Shown: positions 26,524 through 35,664, numbered from the stretch's first letter. The stretch: DNA of 64,000 nucleotides from Paenibacillus harenae DSM 16969 (GCF_000422465.1 NZ_KE383846.1:124001-188000); one strand, 5' to 3'. Program-made: numbers and translations. Notes: generated from the letters alone by a model not told the origin.

Positions 26524-26658
26524 ATTTGCATGAAATAAGCCAAATAGCTTCCCCCGCAATGAAGGAAGCGTCTATATGGCATTAGCCGTTAATAAACTCC
26601 ATTTATCTTTCCTGCCCCCGGTATAGGCGTGCCCCTAATGTTTTGCTAGGATTACTTG

Positions 26659-27708
26659 TTATTCACTCGCCATCGTGCTGATGTCGATCACAAATCGATA
26701 TCGGACATCAGAAGCTAGTACGCGCTCCCAGGCTTCATCAATCTGGTTGGCGGAAATAACCTCGATCTCGGGAGCAATGCGGTGTTCAGCGCAAAAGTCA
26801 AGCATTTCCTGCGTTTCGCGAATTCCACCGATCATCGATCCAGCAAACGATCGACGATGCATGATAAGTGAGAATACTTGAACTGACAACGGCTCCGCTG
26901 GCGCACCGACGTTGACCAATGTACCGTCCACCGCCAGTAACGAAAGGTAGGCATTAATATCGAGCTTCGCGCTCACTGTATTCACGATGAGGTCGAACGA
27001 ACCAGCCAATTTCTTAAAAGTCTCTGAATCGCTCGTGGCATAATAATGGTCCGCGCCAAGCCACAAACTGTCTTCTTTCTTCTTCAAAGTTTGTGATAAA
27101 ACGGTAACCTCTGCCCCCATGGCATGAGCGAGCTTCACAGCCATGTGTCCAAGCCCGCCAAGTCCAACAACAGCTACCTTCTTGCCCGGAGCAGCACCCC
27201 AATGGCGCAGCGGCGAGTACGTTGTGATGCCGGCACACAAGAGCGGAGCGGCGACGTCAAGCTCAATGCCGTCAGGGATTCTGACCACGAAATCTTCAGT
27301 TACGACGATGTGGGTGGAATAACCACCTTGCGTATATTGCCCGTACCTGTCGACAGCTGCATAGGTACCCGTATTTCCACCAAGACAGTACTGCTCCACT
27401 CCCTTACGGCAGTTATCGCACTCCCTGCAGGAGTCAACCATGCAGCCCACCCCTACTCGATCGCCAACGGCATACTTTGTAACTTCAGAACCAACCTGAG
27501 TGACAATTCCGGCAATCTCGTGCCCTGGAACGAGAGGGTAGTTTACCGGTCCCCACTCGCCGCGAGCTGTATGGATGTCAGAGTGACAAATACCAGCGTA
27601 TTTAATCTCAATGAGTACATCATGCGGTTCAAGTTCCCTGCGTTCTATCGTGGTCAGTTTGAACGGACCTTCTGGACTGAATGTAGCGCGTGCATTAGCT
27701 GTAATCAT
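26659..27708 (-). CDS. Zinc-dependent alcohol dehydrogenase (cinnamyl-alcohol-dehydrogenase-like, NADP-type)
   Basis: 349 residues from the ATG at 27708, which has AGGAGG six bases upstream; an earlier start at 27729 has none. The catalytic zinc site is CHSDIHTARGEWG and GHEIAG with a later Cys (LLCAGITTY). The structural zinc site is CRECDNCRKGVEQYC. The Rossmann motif is VVGLGGLGHMAVKLA at about 180. This is the YahK/YjgB/CAD group, which reduces aldehydes to alcohols with NADPH. It is convergent with the TetR gene. Role in aldehyde detoxification is inferred from the family and from neighbouring reductases. Confidence 0.9.
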   Translation of the reverse strand: MITANARATFSPEGPFKLTTIERRELEPHDVLIEIKYAGICHSDIHTARGEWGPVNYPLVPGHEIAGIVTQVGSEVTKYAVGDRVGVGCMVDSCRECDNCRKGVEQYCLGGNTGTYAAVDRYGQYTQGGYSTHIVVTEDFVVRIPDGIELDVAAPLLCAGITTYSPLRHWGAAPGKKVAVVGLGGLGHMAVKLAHAMGAEVTVLSQTLKKKEDSLWLGADHYYATSDSETFKKLAGSFDLIVNTVSAKLDINAYLSLLAVDGTLVNVGAPAEPLSVQVFSLIMHRRSFAGSMIGGIRETQEMLDFCAEHRIAPEIEVISANQIDEAWERVLASDVRYRFVIDISTMASE

Positions 27709-27765
27709 AGTGTGCCTCCTGTAATTCATGAATTATTGGTTCCGGTCCTGCTCTTGATTTCATTT

Positions 27766-28293
27766 TTATGGTTTTATTAATTCCATATCATTTGCTATAT
27801 CCCTTTCAGTCATAGAACCGGTTATTATCTTTAGAACCTTCCCATTATTATCGATTAAGAATGAAGTCGGAATTGGAGTAATATCGTAAGCTTCAGTAAC
27901 TGCTCGATCTTTATCTTTTAGAACGGTAAATGTGAGTCCATGCTTTTTAACAAAAGATTCAATGGCAACGTCACTTTCCCCAACATTAACAGCTAGTATT
28001 TCTAAACCAAGATTTTTATATTGATTATATTGTCTCTCCATGAAAGGCATTTCCTTCTCGCATGGTTCACACCATGTTCCCCAGAAATTCAAAAAAACGC
28101 CTTTCCCCTTTAAGTCTGATAGCTGAACTTTATTTCCTTCCATATCTTCAAGTATAAAATCAGGTGCTTGATCGCCAACCTGAATCCGGTTTCTTTCAGT
28201 AAAGAAATGTTGATAAAGCGTGTAAGTTATGGCTGAAATCATAATAAGCAACAGACTCAAGCGAAGAATAAATCTAGTCTTTTTGTTCTTCAT
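27766..28293 (-). CDS. resA: Membrane-anchored thiol-disulfide oxidoreductase, ResA/TlpA type
   Basis: 175 residues: a short cytoplasmic N-terminus, one membrane helix (about 9-27) and an extracytoplasmic thioredoxin fold. The active site is WGTWCEPC, the ResA motif CEPC, and the later cis-Pro is in ITPIPTSF. It would keep the heme-binding cysteines of apocytochrome c reduced. Its ATG overlaps the TGA of the preceding lipoprotein gene (ATGA), so translation is coupled. It is the last gene of the cluster that holds ResB and ResC, although it lies three genes away from them. It could also be a ResA paralogue dedicated to this cluster. Confidence 0.85.
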   Translation of the reverse strand: MKNKKTRFILRLSLLLIMISAITYTLYQHFFTERNRIQVGDQAPDFILEDMEGNKVQLSDLKGKGVFLNFWGTWCEPCEKEMPFMERQYNQYKNLGLEILAVNVGESDVAIESFVKKHGLTFTVLKDKDRAVTEAYDITPIPTSFLIDNNGKVLKIITGSMTERDIANDMELIKP

Positions 28294-28850
28294 CTGTCAC
28301 TGACGGAAAATGTAACCTGAACGCTACCTGTCCCAAGTGCCGATGCAAGACCGGAGATGTCCTCTATATATCCGACTTTAACATATTCGTTTGAATTGGA
28401 AAACGTATTATAAAAAAGCACCAAGGTGTTGGAGGACCAAATCATAATTTCACCTGCGTGGATCGATGCCGGCCTTTCTGTTGATTCAGCAGGCAGATCA
28501 CTCGGTAAATCATAGAATTTCTCTAATCCGTTCAGTTCAGACATATTGACTGTCATCGGCAACTGTGCAATCAATGCCTCTGTTGTTTCATTATCATCCA
28601 TCTTTGCAGTGAAAGTTGTATTACCGACTGTGATATCCATGGTAATCATTCCCTCCGTGGGTAACGCAGGAACAGTTGGTTCAGCAGGTTCTTCCTTCGC
28701 AATGTTTTCCATAGAATTTTGACTGTTCTCCTCTTGTACTTCATCGGGGCTAGCTGTGTCAGGAGTAGAGCCCTCACTGTTAATTACACCACAAGCTGCA
28801 GAAGTGAAAATCAACGCCAAAGCAAGAGCCACTGATAATATTTTTCTCAT
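28290..28850 (-). CDS. Lipoprotein with cyclophilin-like domain (duplicate of the SLH protein's C-terminus)
   Basis: 186 residues from the ATG at 28850 (GGAGG about ten bases upstream; an earlier GTG lies before this site). The signal peptide ends in a lipobox (TSAACG). After an acidic linker comes MENIAKEEPAEPT and a domain of about 125 residues: GMITMDITVGNTTFTAKM, MTVNMSELNGLEKFYDLPSDL, IHAGEIMIWSSNTLVLFYNTF and GYIEDISGLASALGTG. This is the cyclophilin-like fold of small bacterial secreted proteins; catalytic peptidyl-prolyl activity is not assured. The domain is almost identical to that of the next upstream gene, see the repeat entries. Confidence 0.8.
   Translation of the reverse strand: MRKILSVALALALIFTSAACGVINSEGSTPDTASPDEVQEENSQNSMENIAKEEPAEPTVPALPTEGMITMDITVGNTTFTAKMDDNETTEALIAQLPMTVNMSELNGLEKFYDLPSDLPAESTERPASIHAGEIMIWSSNTLVLFYNTFSNSNEYVKVGYIEDISGLASALGTGSVQVTFSVSDR
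28300..28713 (-). repeat. Copy A of a 414-bp near-identical direct repeat
   Basis: This stretch matches 28913-29326 over the same length with no gaps. The encoded segments differ at only about seven of 135 residues. Copy A lies at the 3' part of the lipoprotein gene. The two copies are offset by 613 bases. Confidence 0.9.
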
Positions 28851-28905
28851 ATCGTTTGTTCCTCCGCCCACTTAATCGATTTTTTCAATTTTCATTATAC
28901 AATTA

Positions 28906-29937
28906 TCACTGACTGACGGAAAATGTAACCTTAACGCTACCTGTCCCAAGTGCCGATGCAAGACCGGAGATGTCCTCTATATATCCGACTTTAACGTATA
29001 CGTTTGAATTGGAAAACGTATTATAAAAAAGCACCAAGGTGTTGGAGGACCAGATCATAATTTCACCTGCGTGGATCGATGCCGGCCTTTCTGTTGATTC
29101 AGCAGGCAGATCACTCGGTAAATCATAGAATTTCTCTAATCCGTTCAGTTCAGACATATTGACTGTCATCGGCAACTGTGCAATCAATGCCTTTGTTGTT
29201 TCATTATCATACATCTTTGCAGTGAAAGTTTTATTACCGACTGTGATATCCATGGTAATCATTCCCTCCTCGGGTAACGCAGGAATAGTTGGTTCAGCAG
29301 GTTCTTCCTTCGCAATGTTTTCCATAAAGCGCATAAACAAGGCCGCAGCCTGGCCACGGGTTGCGGAGCCAGAGGGCGTCAGACTGTTGCTGCTGCCCCG
29401 AAGGATCTGACTGCCTACCGCCCAGTGCATGGCAGTTTCTGCATAGGAGTGGATCTGTGATGCGTCGGAATACCCGTCAAATGTGGCATAAGCTGAAGTG
29501 TCATATCCCTTTGCATTGGCATAACGGTACAGTATGGAGGCGAATTCCTGACGGGTGATACGGCTGTGCGGCGCAAATCTGCCGTCTTCCACACCGTTAA
29601 CGATCTGATTTGCTTCCGCCCATGCTACGGCGGTGGTGTAGTAGTTGCCATCGGGGACATCGGAAAAGCCGCCGTTGCCTGATACTTCTGGAGAACCTTC
29701 GATGCGGTGCAGTATCGTAACAAGCATTGCGCGGGTCATAGAGGTTTCCGGCTCGAAGTTTCCTCTGCCAGTGCCGGCCATCAGGTTTCTATTGGTCACA
29801 TAGTCTACGGCGGTATGATACCATGCGTTTTCTGCCGTATCGTTATAGTCTGCCGCGAAAGCAGTGGGAGTCATACAGACAATCAGAACGATTACCAGAA
29901 GCAGGCTAATGAAACGCGATGTTTGTTTTCGTTTCAT
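28906..29937 (-). CDS. SLH-domain surface protein with C-terminal cyclophilin-like domain
   Basis: 343 residues. A signal peptide ends near TAFAADYND. Three SLH repeats follow (about 30-85, 90-150 and 155-210: AWYHTAVDYVTNRNLMAG, GYYTT-like YYTTAVAWAEANQIVNG, SYAETAMHWAVGSQILRG). The SLH part ends AALFMRFMENIAK, and a cyclophilin-like domain occupies about 215-343. The ribosome binding site AAGGAG lies eight bases before the ATG. The SLH part reads like those of Clostridia rather than those of this window's other SLH protein and looks more GC-rich than its surroundings. It would bind the cell wall; the role of the C-terminal domain is not known. Confidence 0.83.
   Translation of the reverse strand: MKRKQTSRFISLLLVIVLIVCMTPTAFAADYNDTAENAWYHTAVDYVTNRNLMAGTGRGNFEPETSMTRAMLVTILHRIEGSPEVSGNGGFSDVPDGNYYTTAVAWAEANQIVNGVEDGRFAPHSRITRQEFASILYRYANAKGYDTSAYATFDGYSDASQIHSYAETAMHWAVGSQILRGSSNSLTPSGSATRGQAAALFMRFMENIAKEEPAEPTIPALPEEGMITMDITVGNKTFTAKMYDNETTKALIAQLPMTVNMSELNGLEKFYDLPSDLPAESTERPASIHAGEIMIWSSNTLVLFYNTFSNSNVYVKVGYIEDISGLASALGTGSVKVTFSVSQ
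28913..29326 (-). repeat. Copy B of a 414-bp near-identical direct repeat
   Basis: Partner of copy A at 28300-28713. This copy is fused to SLH repeats. Both copies include MENIAK at their N-terminal edge. That sequence is the natural end of an SLH repeat (RFMENIAK), so this copy is probably the source and the lipoprotein copy the derivative. Confidence 0.88.
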
Positions 29938-29956
29938 AAAATCATCTCCTTATTTA

Positions 29957-31132
29957 TCAGGCGTAAGAATGCAATCCGGCGATAATCAAATTAACAAAAA
30001 CCAGGTTGAAAATAATGATTCCAAAACCAATGACTCCAAGCCATGCCGATCTTTCACCACTCCAACCTTTAGACAGCCGTAAATGTAAATATGCAGCATA
30101 AAATAACCATGTAATGAGTGCCCATACTTCCTTAGGGTCCCATCCCCAATAACGTGTCCAAGCAATTTGAGCCCAAATCATCGCGAAAACGAGTGCGCCC
30201 AATGTAAATATCGGAAATCCAATTGCAACCGATCTATATCCAATTTCATCAACCATATCAAGCTTAATGTTCTTCGTTAACGGTTGAAGAGCTGCAGAAA
30301 TTCTTTTTCTTAGAAGGAGTCTTAGTCCTCCATATAAAAGCAGAGCCGCAATAGCAGACCAGATGACTGTATTCAGTTTTCCAGCATCGATAATAGCCGG
30401 CACCTCGACAAAAGCATCCATTTTACCTTTGGTTAGCAATTCACCTTGATTAGGTCCTACAAGTGAAGGGAGATGATAAGTCATCTCAGCCTCTTGATCA
30501 TTTTTATCGATCCAATTGTAGACGACTTCATAATCCAATCCTCTATAAATGCTTGTGAACACTACAAAAGCAAGTATTGTCATGATCATGTACATGATAA
30601 CCTCAAGCCAAAAGGTTTTCTTTGATTGTTTGGTCTGGTCGACAGAACGAAGTAAATAAATGATACCTGCGATAAAACTGCTTGCTAAAATAGCGGAACC
30701 TAATGCCGTTGTTGTTACATGTATAGCAAGCCAATCCGATTGCAATGCTGGAATTAATGGAGAAACATCTGTCGGGAACAAGCTTCCATAGGAAATCATT
30801 AATAAGGTAATCGGCAAAGTGAATAAACCCAAGATAGACACCTTATACAAAAAATAAAGGATGATGAATCCCAACACAAACATCATAGAAAAAGCTGTAA
30901 CAAACTCGAACATATTACTCACCGGTGCATGTCCGGAAGCCAGCCATCTTGTGATAAAATAACCCAGATGTGTAACAAAGCCTAGCATGGTCACACTTAT
31001 TGCGATTGCAGCCCATTTATTTGGTTTTTCGTATTGTTTTCTCCGGTCGCGAATAGCTCCTCCAAACAGAAAGGTAGATATTAAATATAGAAAAAACGCT
31101 GTATAAAGCAAGTTACTGCTTAAAGCGATCAT
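29957..31132 (-). CDS. resC: Cytochrome c biogenesis protein CcsA/ResC
   Basis: 391 residues with about eight membrane helices. It has the heme-handling motif WGWDPKEVWALITWL (tryptophan-rich WWD-type loop) near residue 315, and His residues in THLGYF, AIHVTT and YLHLRL that match the conserved heme-ligand His of the family. It forms System II cytochrome c synthase with ResB and carries heme outward for attachment to CxxCH proteins. It lies 18 bases after the ResB stop. A long central segment (about 205-260, with VYNWIDKNDQEAEM) is an external loop as in Bacillus ResC. Confidence 0.93.
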   Translation of the reverse strand: MIALSSNLLYTAFFLYLISTFLFGGAIRDRRKQYEKPNKWAAIAISVTMLGFVTHLGYFITRWLASGHAPVSNMFEFVTAFSMMFVLGFIILYFLYKVSILGLFTLPITLLMISYGSLFPTDVSPLIPALQSDWLAIHVTTTALGSAILASSFIAGIIYLLRSVDQTKQSKKTFWLEVIMYMIMTILAFVVFTSIYRGLDYEVVYNWIDKNDQEAEMTYHLPSLVGPNQGELLTKGKMDAFVEVPAIIDAGKLNTVIWSAIAALLLYGGLRLLLRKRISAALQPLTKNIKLDMVDEIGYRSVAIGFPIFTLGALVFAMIWAQIAWTRYWGWDPKEVWALITWLFYAAYLHLRLSKGWSGERSAWLGVIGFGIIIFNLVFVNLIIAGLHSYA

Positions 31133-31150
31133 TTTCCCCCTCCCTCTGCC

Positions 31151-32782
31151 CTAGTTTCGCTTATCCTGGTTTGTTTGATCCGTTAATTCTTGTAAGCCGG
31201 TTGCTTTTAAAATATGGTTTATTTCATTTCCGATACCATACCAATTTTTATTAGTATGGCCAGCAATTAATAGGGCGTCATTGCTTCTTCTGATCCAAAT
31301 TCTACGATGATTCCAGTACATCCCTTGTATAACTCCAATCATGAAAATGGCTCCTCCCAATCCAAGAAACCATAACGTATTGTCTTTACGAACGGTAAGG
31401 GCTGATACATTTTTCATTTCAGCGTTTTCAAATTTCATATTCAATTGATTATCTTCGCTTAGTTCCATTGTTCTTTGAATAGCAACAAAGCTTCTTTCCC
31501 CGTCCGGGTGTTCAGGCGATATCATGTTAAACACAAAAGCCGGATTATCAGGAACTTGTGATTGGGTTGCCGGCTGACCTTGACGATCAAAATAGAAATT
31601 TGGAAAATACTCTAAAATTTCAACTTTATATCCCTTGCCCAGATCATACTCCTTCTCTGGGTTTAACAAATCTATCTTAATCTGGCCAAAGCTTTCTTCC
31701 GTCTCTTTATCTACTAAACGAAAGGCCATTTTATTTAGTTCATTTAATTTATAGGAAACCTGGTAAACCGCATATGAATCATGAAATAAAGGCTGGTTCA
31801 CTTTGATTTGCTCATCTTTCACCTTTACGAGCTCGGGTGTCTCTCCAAGAATGCTTTCACCTTTCCGTTCATATAAGGTCACATTCGTTTGATAATTTTT
31901 AACCATATTTCCATCCCCGACTCGCGAAAGCGTATTTGCAAATACTTGATTCTCTTGATCCTTTTGATAAGTTTCCATCATAAACTTGTCGCTTCTAATA
32001 TAATATTTTCCGTTGGTTCCTGGAATAACACTCGTTTCACCGTCGCGAATCCAAAGCATTTCGTCCACATACATCCCAGGAATAAACCGGAGCATTCCTC
32101 CAATAAGGAATATAATAAGGCCAACATGATTTACATAGGGTCCCCATCTTGAGAAACGATTTTTCTCAGCCAGGAAGTTTCCATTTTCTTCCCGAACGCA
32201 GTAACGTCTTTTCTTTAATTTGGATATGACCGAAACGATCTGTTCATCAAGATCCTCTTTCACTCTTGATTCTCCGAAAAGACGTTGCCTGCGCATGAAG
32301 CTTTCCCTGCGTGTAATCCCTTGATTTTTCAAAGCGCGATATAATGGAATAACCCGGTCCAAACTTGCGGTAACAAGCGATATTCCCAGAGCAGCCAATA
32401 ATAGAAAATACCACCATGACCCATATAGATTATTAAAACCTAATTGATAGAATACTTGACCGAAAAAGCCATATTGATCCCGATAAAATTGTTCATGTGC
32501 TACATTTGAAGGAATATACATCTGCTGAGGAAAAATTGTTCCAATCGCAGAGGCTATTAAAATGAGAACAATAATCCAGATCCCTACTTTTACGGATGAG
32601 AAAAAGTTCCAAACCTTATCCAGCGGTGTTTTATTATACGTTTGTGAACGTCTTGCACTTCCTTCATAACGCATATCAACCGACTTTTCCGAAAAATTTC
32701 CACTCATGTGTTTTCCGCATGATTCACAAAGAATTGTTCCGTGAGGGTTAACATGACCGCAATCGCACTTTACACGTTCCAT
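31151..32782 (-). CDS. resB: Cytochrome c biogenesis protein ResB
   Basis: 543 residues. The N-terminus is a zinc ribbon (CDCGHVNPHGTILCESCGKH), as in many Firmicute ResB proteins. Membrane helices lie at about 66-88, 120-140 and 215-235, a large extracytoplasmic domain spans about 240-480, and a last helix about 482-502. The FFSSVKVGIWIIVLILIASA helix start is typical. ResB is the structural partner of ResC in System II heme attachment. It follows the DUF4405 gene by 12 bases on the same strand. This cluster contains its own CxxCH protein (the P460-type lipoprotein), so the machinery may serve it. Confidence 0.93.
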   Translation of the reverse strand: MERVKCDCGHVNPHGTILCESCGKHMSGNFSEKSVDMRYEGSARRSQTYNKTPLDKVWNFFSSVKVGIWIIVLILIASAIGTIFPQQMYIPSNVAHEQFYRDQYGFFGQVFYQLGFNNLYGSWWYFLLLAALGISLVTASLDRVIPLYRALKNQGITRRESFMRRQRLFGESRVKEDLDEQIVSVISKLKKRRYCVREENGNFLAEKNRFSRWGPYVNHVGLIIFLIGGMLRFIPGMYVDEMLWIRDGETSVIPGTNGKYYIRSDKFMMETYQKDQENQVFANTLSRVGDGNMVKNYQTNVTLYERKGESILGETPELVKVKDEQIKVNQPLFHDSYAVYQVSYKLNELNKMAFRLVDKETEESFGQIKIDLLNPEKEYDLGKGYKVEILEYFPNFYFDRQGQPATQSQVPDNPAFVFNMISPEHPDGERSFVAIQRTMELSEDNQLNMKFENAEMKNVSALTVRKDNTLWFLGLGGAIFMIGVIQGMYWNHRRIWIRRSNDALLIAGHTNKNWYGIGNEINHILKATGLQELTDQTNQDKRN

Positions 32783-32794
32783 TAATAATAACTC

Positions 32795-33481
32795 CTATTT
32801 TTGAGTTGCTGTTTGTCCCTCTCTTTGAACAAATTTCAAAGCATAGTGTGTACCGCAAATATAAATTCCCATGATGGATAAGTGGTCAATTAAAAAATTA
32901 ATGGCGGAATCATCATTCACCCAGGTGCCAAACGGATTATAAACGGTTAGTTTAAAACCGATCTCCCTTTCGAAGGAAGCATACACCCCATAAAATACAA
33001 TCAACGCCGCAAGAACACGTAAGACAATGGTGCGAATAAGGCTAGTGCTGACGATTCCCGTCATTCTCCGTACCGAATTGATGATCATACCCCAAGAAAA
33101 TCCTACGTGTACGGCCATGATGATAAATCCCCAATAGGCTGTCTGAACATGTATTTGCCGGAGGATCATGTCGTCATTCACCTGAATAAAGGAGAATATA
33201 TCGCTGGATATTAATATTCCACAGATCATCATAACAGCCATTGCTGCAAAAAAAAGCAGATTGAGTACGATTTGCAGAATACGCCGCAGATTATGCTTTC
33301 CCTTCAGTATCGTACCAAACCAACGGCGATTCAAAAAAATATGGACGATAAACAGTACAAATACTGTAACGCCAAGGAATTCATGGACTGTAATTCCGGT
33401 AATATAGTAAGCCATTTCGATTAACATGAGAATTGTCATGGCCAGGTCAATTACCAGCTTGAATAACATCTTTCGATTCAA
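32795..33481 (-). CDS. DUF4405 membrane protein (possible diheme cytochrome b)
   Basis: 228 residues. The TTG start has GAGGAG six bases upstream. Four or five hydrophobic helices are visible with several in-helix His residues: VHEFLGVTVFVLFIVHIFLNRRW, LRQIHVQTAYWGFIIMAVHVGFSWG and a C-terminal DHLSIMGIYICGTHYAL. This is the pattern of DUF4405 proteins, thought to resemble cytochrome b561/formate-dehydrogenase gamma subunits that bind heme in the membrane. It lies between the P460-type lipoprotein and ResB. A role in passing electrons between an external donor and the quinone pool is inferred, not shown. Confidence 0.8.
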   Translation of the reverse strand: MNRKMLFKLVIDLAMTILMLIEMAYYITGITVHEFLGVTVFVLFIVHIFLNRRWFGTILKGKHNLRRILQIVLNLLFFAAMAVMMICGILISSDIFSFIQVNDDMILRQIHVQTAYWGFIIMAVHVGFSWGMIINSVRRMTGIVSTSLIRTIVLRVLAALIVFYGVYASFEREIGFKLTVYNPFGTWVNDDSAINFLIDHLSIMGIYICGTHYALKFVQREGQTATQK

Positions 33482-33521
33482 AGCATTCTCCTCTTTCTAC
33501 TTGACCGATCATAGATTATTT

Positions 33522-34298
33522 TTAGTTTTTATATTGATGCATATACATGGTCAGAAGAACATCCTGAAGGATTCCCGCTTTTTCTTCTTCCCCAATTGAC
33601 CTGCTTGCTACATCCTTAGATTGATTCAGATGAGCAGATATTTCAGTTACCTCCCAGTCCTCTGTTGGGACAGCTGCAATTGGAGTTTCTGTGCTGCTGC
33701 TATCTGCTTGTGGAACCGTTCCTAAATCAAACTCTTTCATTTGATCGAATGAATTCAGGTACTCTTCTCTTTCCTGATTTGCGTGGCAGGAATAGCATCG
33801 TCCAATAGCTTTTCCACCAATACCATCCTCCATCACTTCACTGTCAGGAGTAAATGCCTGGAATTCCCATTCCCCGGTACGCTCATCAGGCGAGTACTGG
33901 GAACCCCAGCCGGTACGCTTTTCCATCACTAAATAATGTTCAAGCTCTCCATCTTTAAAGCCTTCAAGAGTGACAACGGTGCCGCTCGGAAGCTCCTCTC
34001 CTCTTTGCACCGCTTCAATCGCTTCCCTGCTGTTTACATAGATGTTTTCATGAATATCTCCTCGATCGTAAGTCGTAAATATGATCTGATCTTCAAGGTT
34101 CTCAGGGAATTGAACCAGGTTAGCCCCGGAGCCAAGTTCAGCATATTCTCCAGACTCAGCTGCTGGGGTATTCTCCTCTTGCTGAGGATTGTTCATTGGA
34201 TTGCCCATTGGATTATTCATATCATTATCATTGTTGCTGCAAGCAGCAAGGGTGAGGGATAGCAGCAATACGAGTGTCAACATGAATTGTTTTTTCAT
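33522..34298 (-). CDS. Cytochrome P460-type c-heme lipoprotein
   Basis: 258 residues. The signal peptide has a lipobox (LTLAACSN), followed by a Met/Asn/Pro-rich linker. Residues about 50-180 match the cytochrome P460 fold (IIFTTYDRGDIHENIYVNSREAIEAV, VVTLEGF, YLVMEKRTGWG, WEFQAFTPDSEV) and end in the c-heme site CYSCH. An extra C-terminal tail of about 70 residues contains HLNQSKDV. P460 proteins bind heme c and act as hydroxylamine or related oxidoreductases, or as electron carriers. The cross-linking Lys of true P460 cannot be assigned by eye. Lipid anchoring on the outer face fits its place next to a PQQ-type dehydrogenase. Confidence 0.83.
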   Translation of the reverse strand: MKKQFMLTLVLLLSLTLAACSNNDNDMNNPMGNPMNNPQQEENTPAAESGEYAELGSGANLVQFPENLEDQIIFTTYDRGDIHENIYVNSREAIEAVQRGEELPSGTVVTLEGFKDGELEHYLVMEKRTGWGSQYSPDERTGEWEFQAFTPDSEVMEDGIGGKAIGRCYSCHANQEREEYLNSFDQMKEFDLGTVPQADSSSTETPIAAVPTEDWEVTEISAHLNQSKDVASRSIGEEEKAGILQDVLLTMYMHQYKN

Positions 34299-34347
34299 AT
34301 TTATATTAATCCTCTCAAGTTTTGTTTATTATTGTCTCCAAGGAAAT

Positions 34348-35454
34348 CTAACTATTTAGTGAGATTCTGTATAGCTTGTCGTCATTCTCTTGCGGACTAC
34401 CGCGTCCGTCTGTATTATTGCTAATGAAATACAGGAAGTTATCTTCAATAAGCACATCCCGAATTCTACCGAGTCCGGTTACGAAATCACGTTGTTCGCC
34501 TGTTTCAAGGTCAAATTCTAAAATGGCAGATCCCCTCAACGCTGCAACGTATAGTTTGCCGCCATAATAGGCCATTCCGGATGGTGCCCAAGTTGCTTCA
34601 TCCCCGGAAGTGAATTGCGGTGATTCCATACCTTCTTGTTCCTCAAAGCCTTCAATAATCGGCCAACCATAATTATGACCGGCTTCTATTCTGTTGACCT
34701 CATCATTTGCATCGTTGCCATGCTCGCTTTCATATAGCGTGCCGTCTGTCGACCAGGTAATTCCTTGAGGATTTCGGTGTCCATAGCTATACACATAGGA
34801 ATTTGGAAATGGATTATCGCTTGGAATAGATCCATCCAGATTCATTCTTAAAATTTTGCCGCCTAATGAATCGGGATCTTGTGCAATATTTCGTTCAGAT
34901 GCATCACCGGCTGTCGCATAAAGTTTTCCGTCAGGACCAATTTTCAGCCTCCCCCCATGATGGTAGGCACCGCTTGGGATTTGATCGAGCAGCAAGCTCT
35001 CTTCTCTCCAAATACTATCTTCAAGATGAAGTGTTACGATGCGGTTAAATTGTCCGGAGCTGTCTTCATACGTATAATAAGCATACGCCAAATTCGATTC
35101 CGGAAAATCTGGAGCGAGCGCAAACCCTAACAACCCTGCCTCCGAAGCTGTCGCAAGTTCTTTCTCGAGTGCTACGCTTTGCCGTTCTATTTCTCCATTC
35201 TCAATTTTTACGATGTTTCCCGGTCTTTCCGTCAAATAGTAAATATGATCACGTTTATCAATAGACCAAGGAACCTCAAGATTTTCCGCAATCACTTCTC
35301 GCTCTTCACCGGACACGAATGTCTTTTCTCGTTCTTCATTTTGCTGCTGATCTGTGGAATTTCGCTGTTCATCCATGGAATTTTGTTGCTCATTTACAGA
35401 ACACCCAGCGATTAAAAGGATTCCGAACAAAGTTACGGCTAACATTTTTTTCAA
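34348..35454 (-). CDS. PQQ-type soluble sugar dehydrogenase (YliI/GdhB family) lipoprotein
   Basis: 368 residues from the TTG at 35454 (AGAGG eight bases upstream; a GTG three codons earlier overlaps it). The signal peptide has lipobox LIAGCSVN and a Gln/Asn-rich linker. The six-bladed propeller follows: LEVPWSI, TERPGNIVKI, LLGFALAPDF, HHGGRLKIGPDGKLYATAGDAS (the His pair and Asp/Asn region that bind PQQ and calcium), YGHRNPQGI and EHGNDANDEVNRI. This family oxidises aldose sugars outside the membrane. It is the promoter-proximal gene of the redox cluster and has the AGGTAA promoter box about 210 bases upstream. Electron transfer to the P460-type cytochrome is inferred from adjacency. Confidence 0.87.
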   Translation of the reverse strand: MKKMLAVTLFGILLIAGCSVNEQQNSMDEQRNSTDQQQNEEREKTFVSGEEREVIAENLEVPWSIDKRDHIYYLTERPGNIVKIENGEIERQSVALEKELATASEAGLLGFALAPDFPESNLAYAYYTYEDSSGQFNRIVTLHLEDSIWREESLLLDQIPSGAYHHGGRLKIGPDGKLYATAGDASERNIAQDPDSLGGKILRMNLDGSIPSDNPFPNSYVYSYGHRNPQGITWSTDGTLYESEHGNDANDEVNRIEAGHNYGWPIIEGFEEQEGMESPQFTSGDEATWAPSGMAYYGGKLYVAALRGSAILEFDLETGEQRDFVTGLGRIRDVLIEDNFLYFISNNTDGRGSPQENDDKLYRISLNS

Positions 35455-35664
35455 ACCAATCACCTCTGGGATAATGCGATTTTTGATTCAATGCTACAAA
35501 TGAACGTTTGTCTATAATTATAAAATAAAACAAAATGCTTGCAATTGTTAGATGTGCGCAATTTGTCAATTAATGAACAAAGGCATTATAATTGTTCATT
35601 ATTGAACCTCCTAGCGTATAATTCCATTAACATTAATCATTAAAGATACGGAATTTCGTTATTG

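Noticed and set aside
35500..35530. TGTCTATAATTATA near 35507, which resembles the TetR palindrome at 25799
   Set aside because: Only one half and the AT-rich centre match; the second arm (AGAC) is missing, so it may be chance or a simple -10-like sequence.
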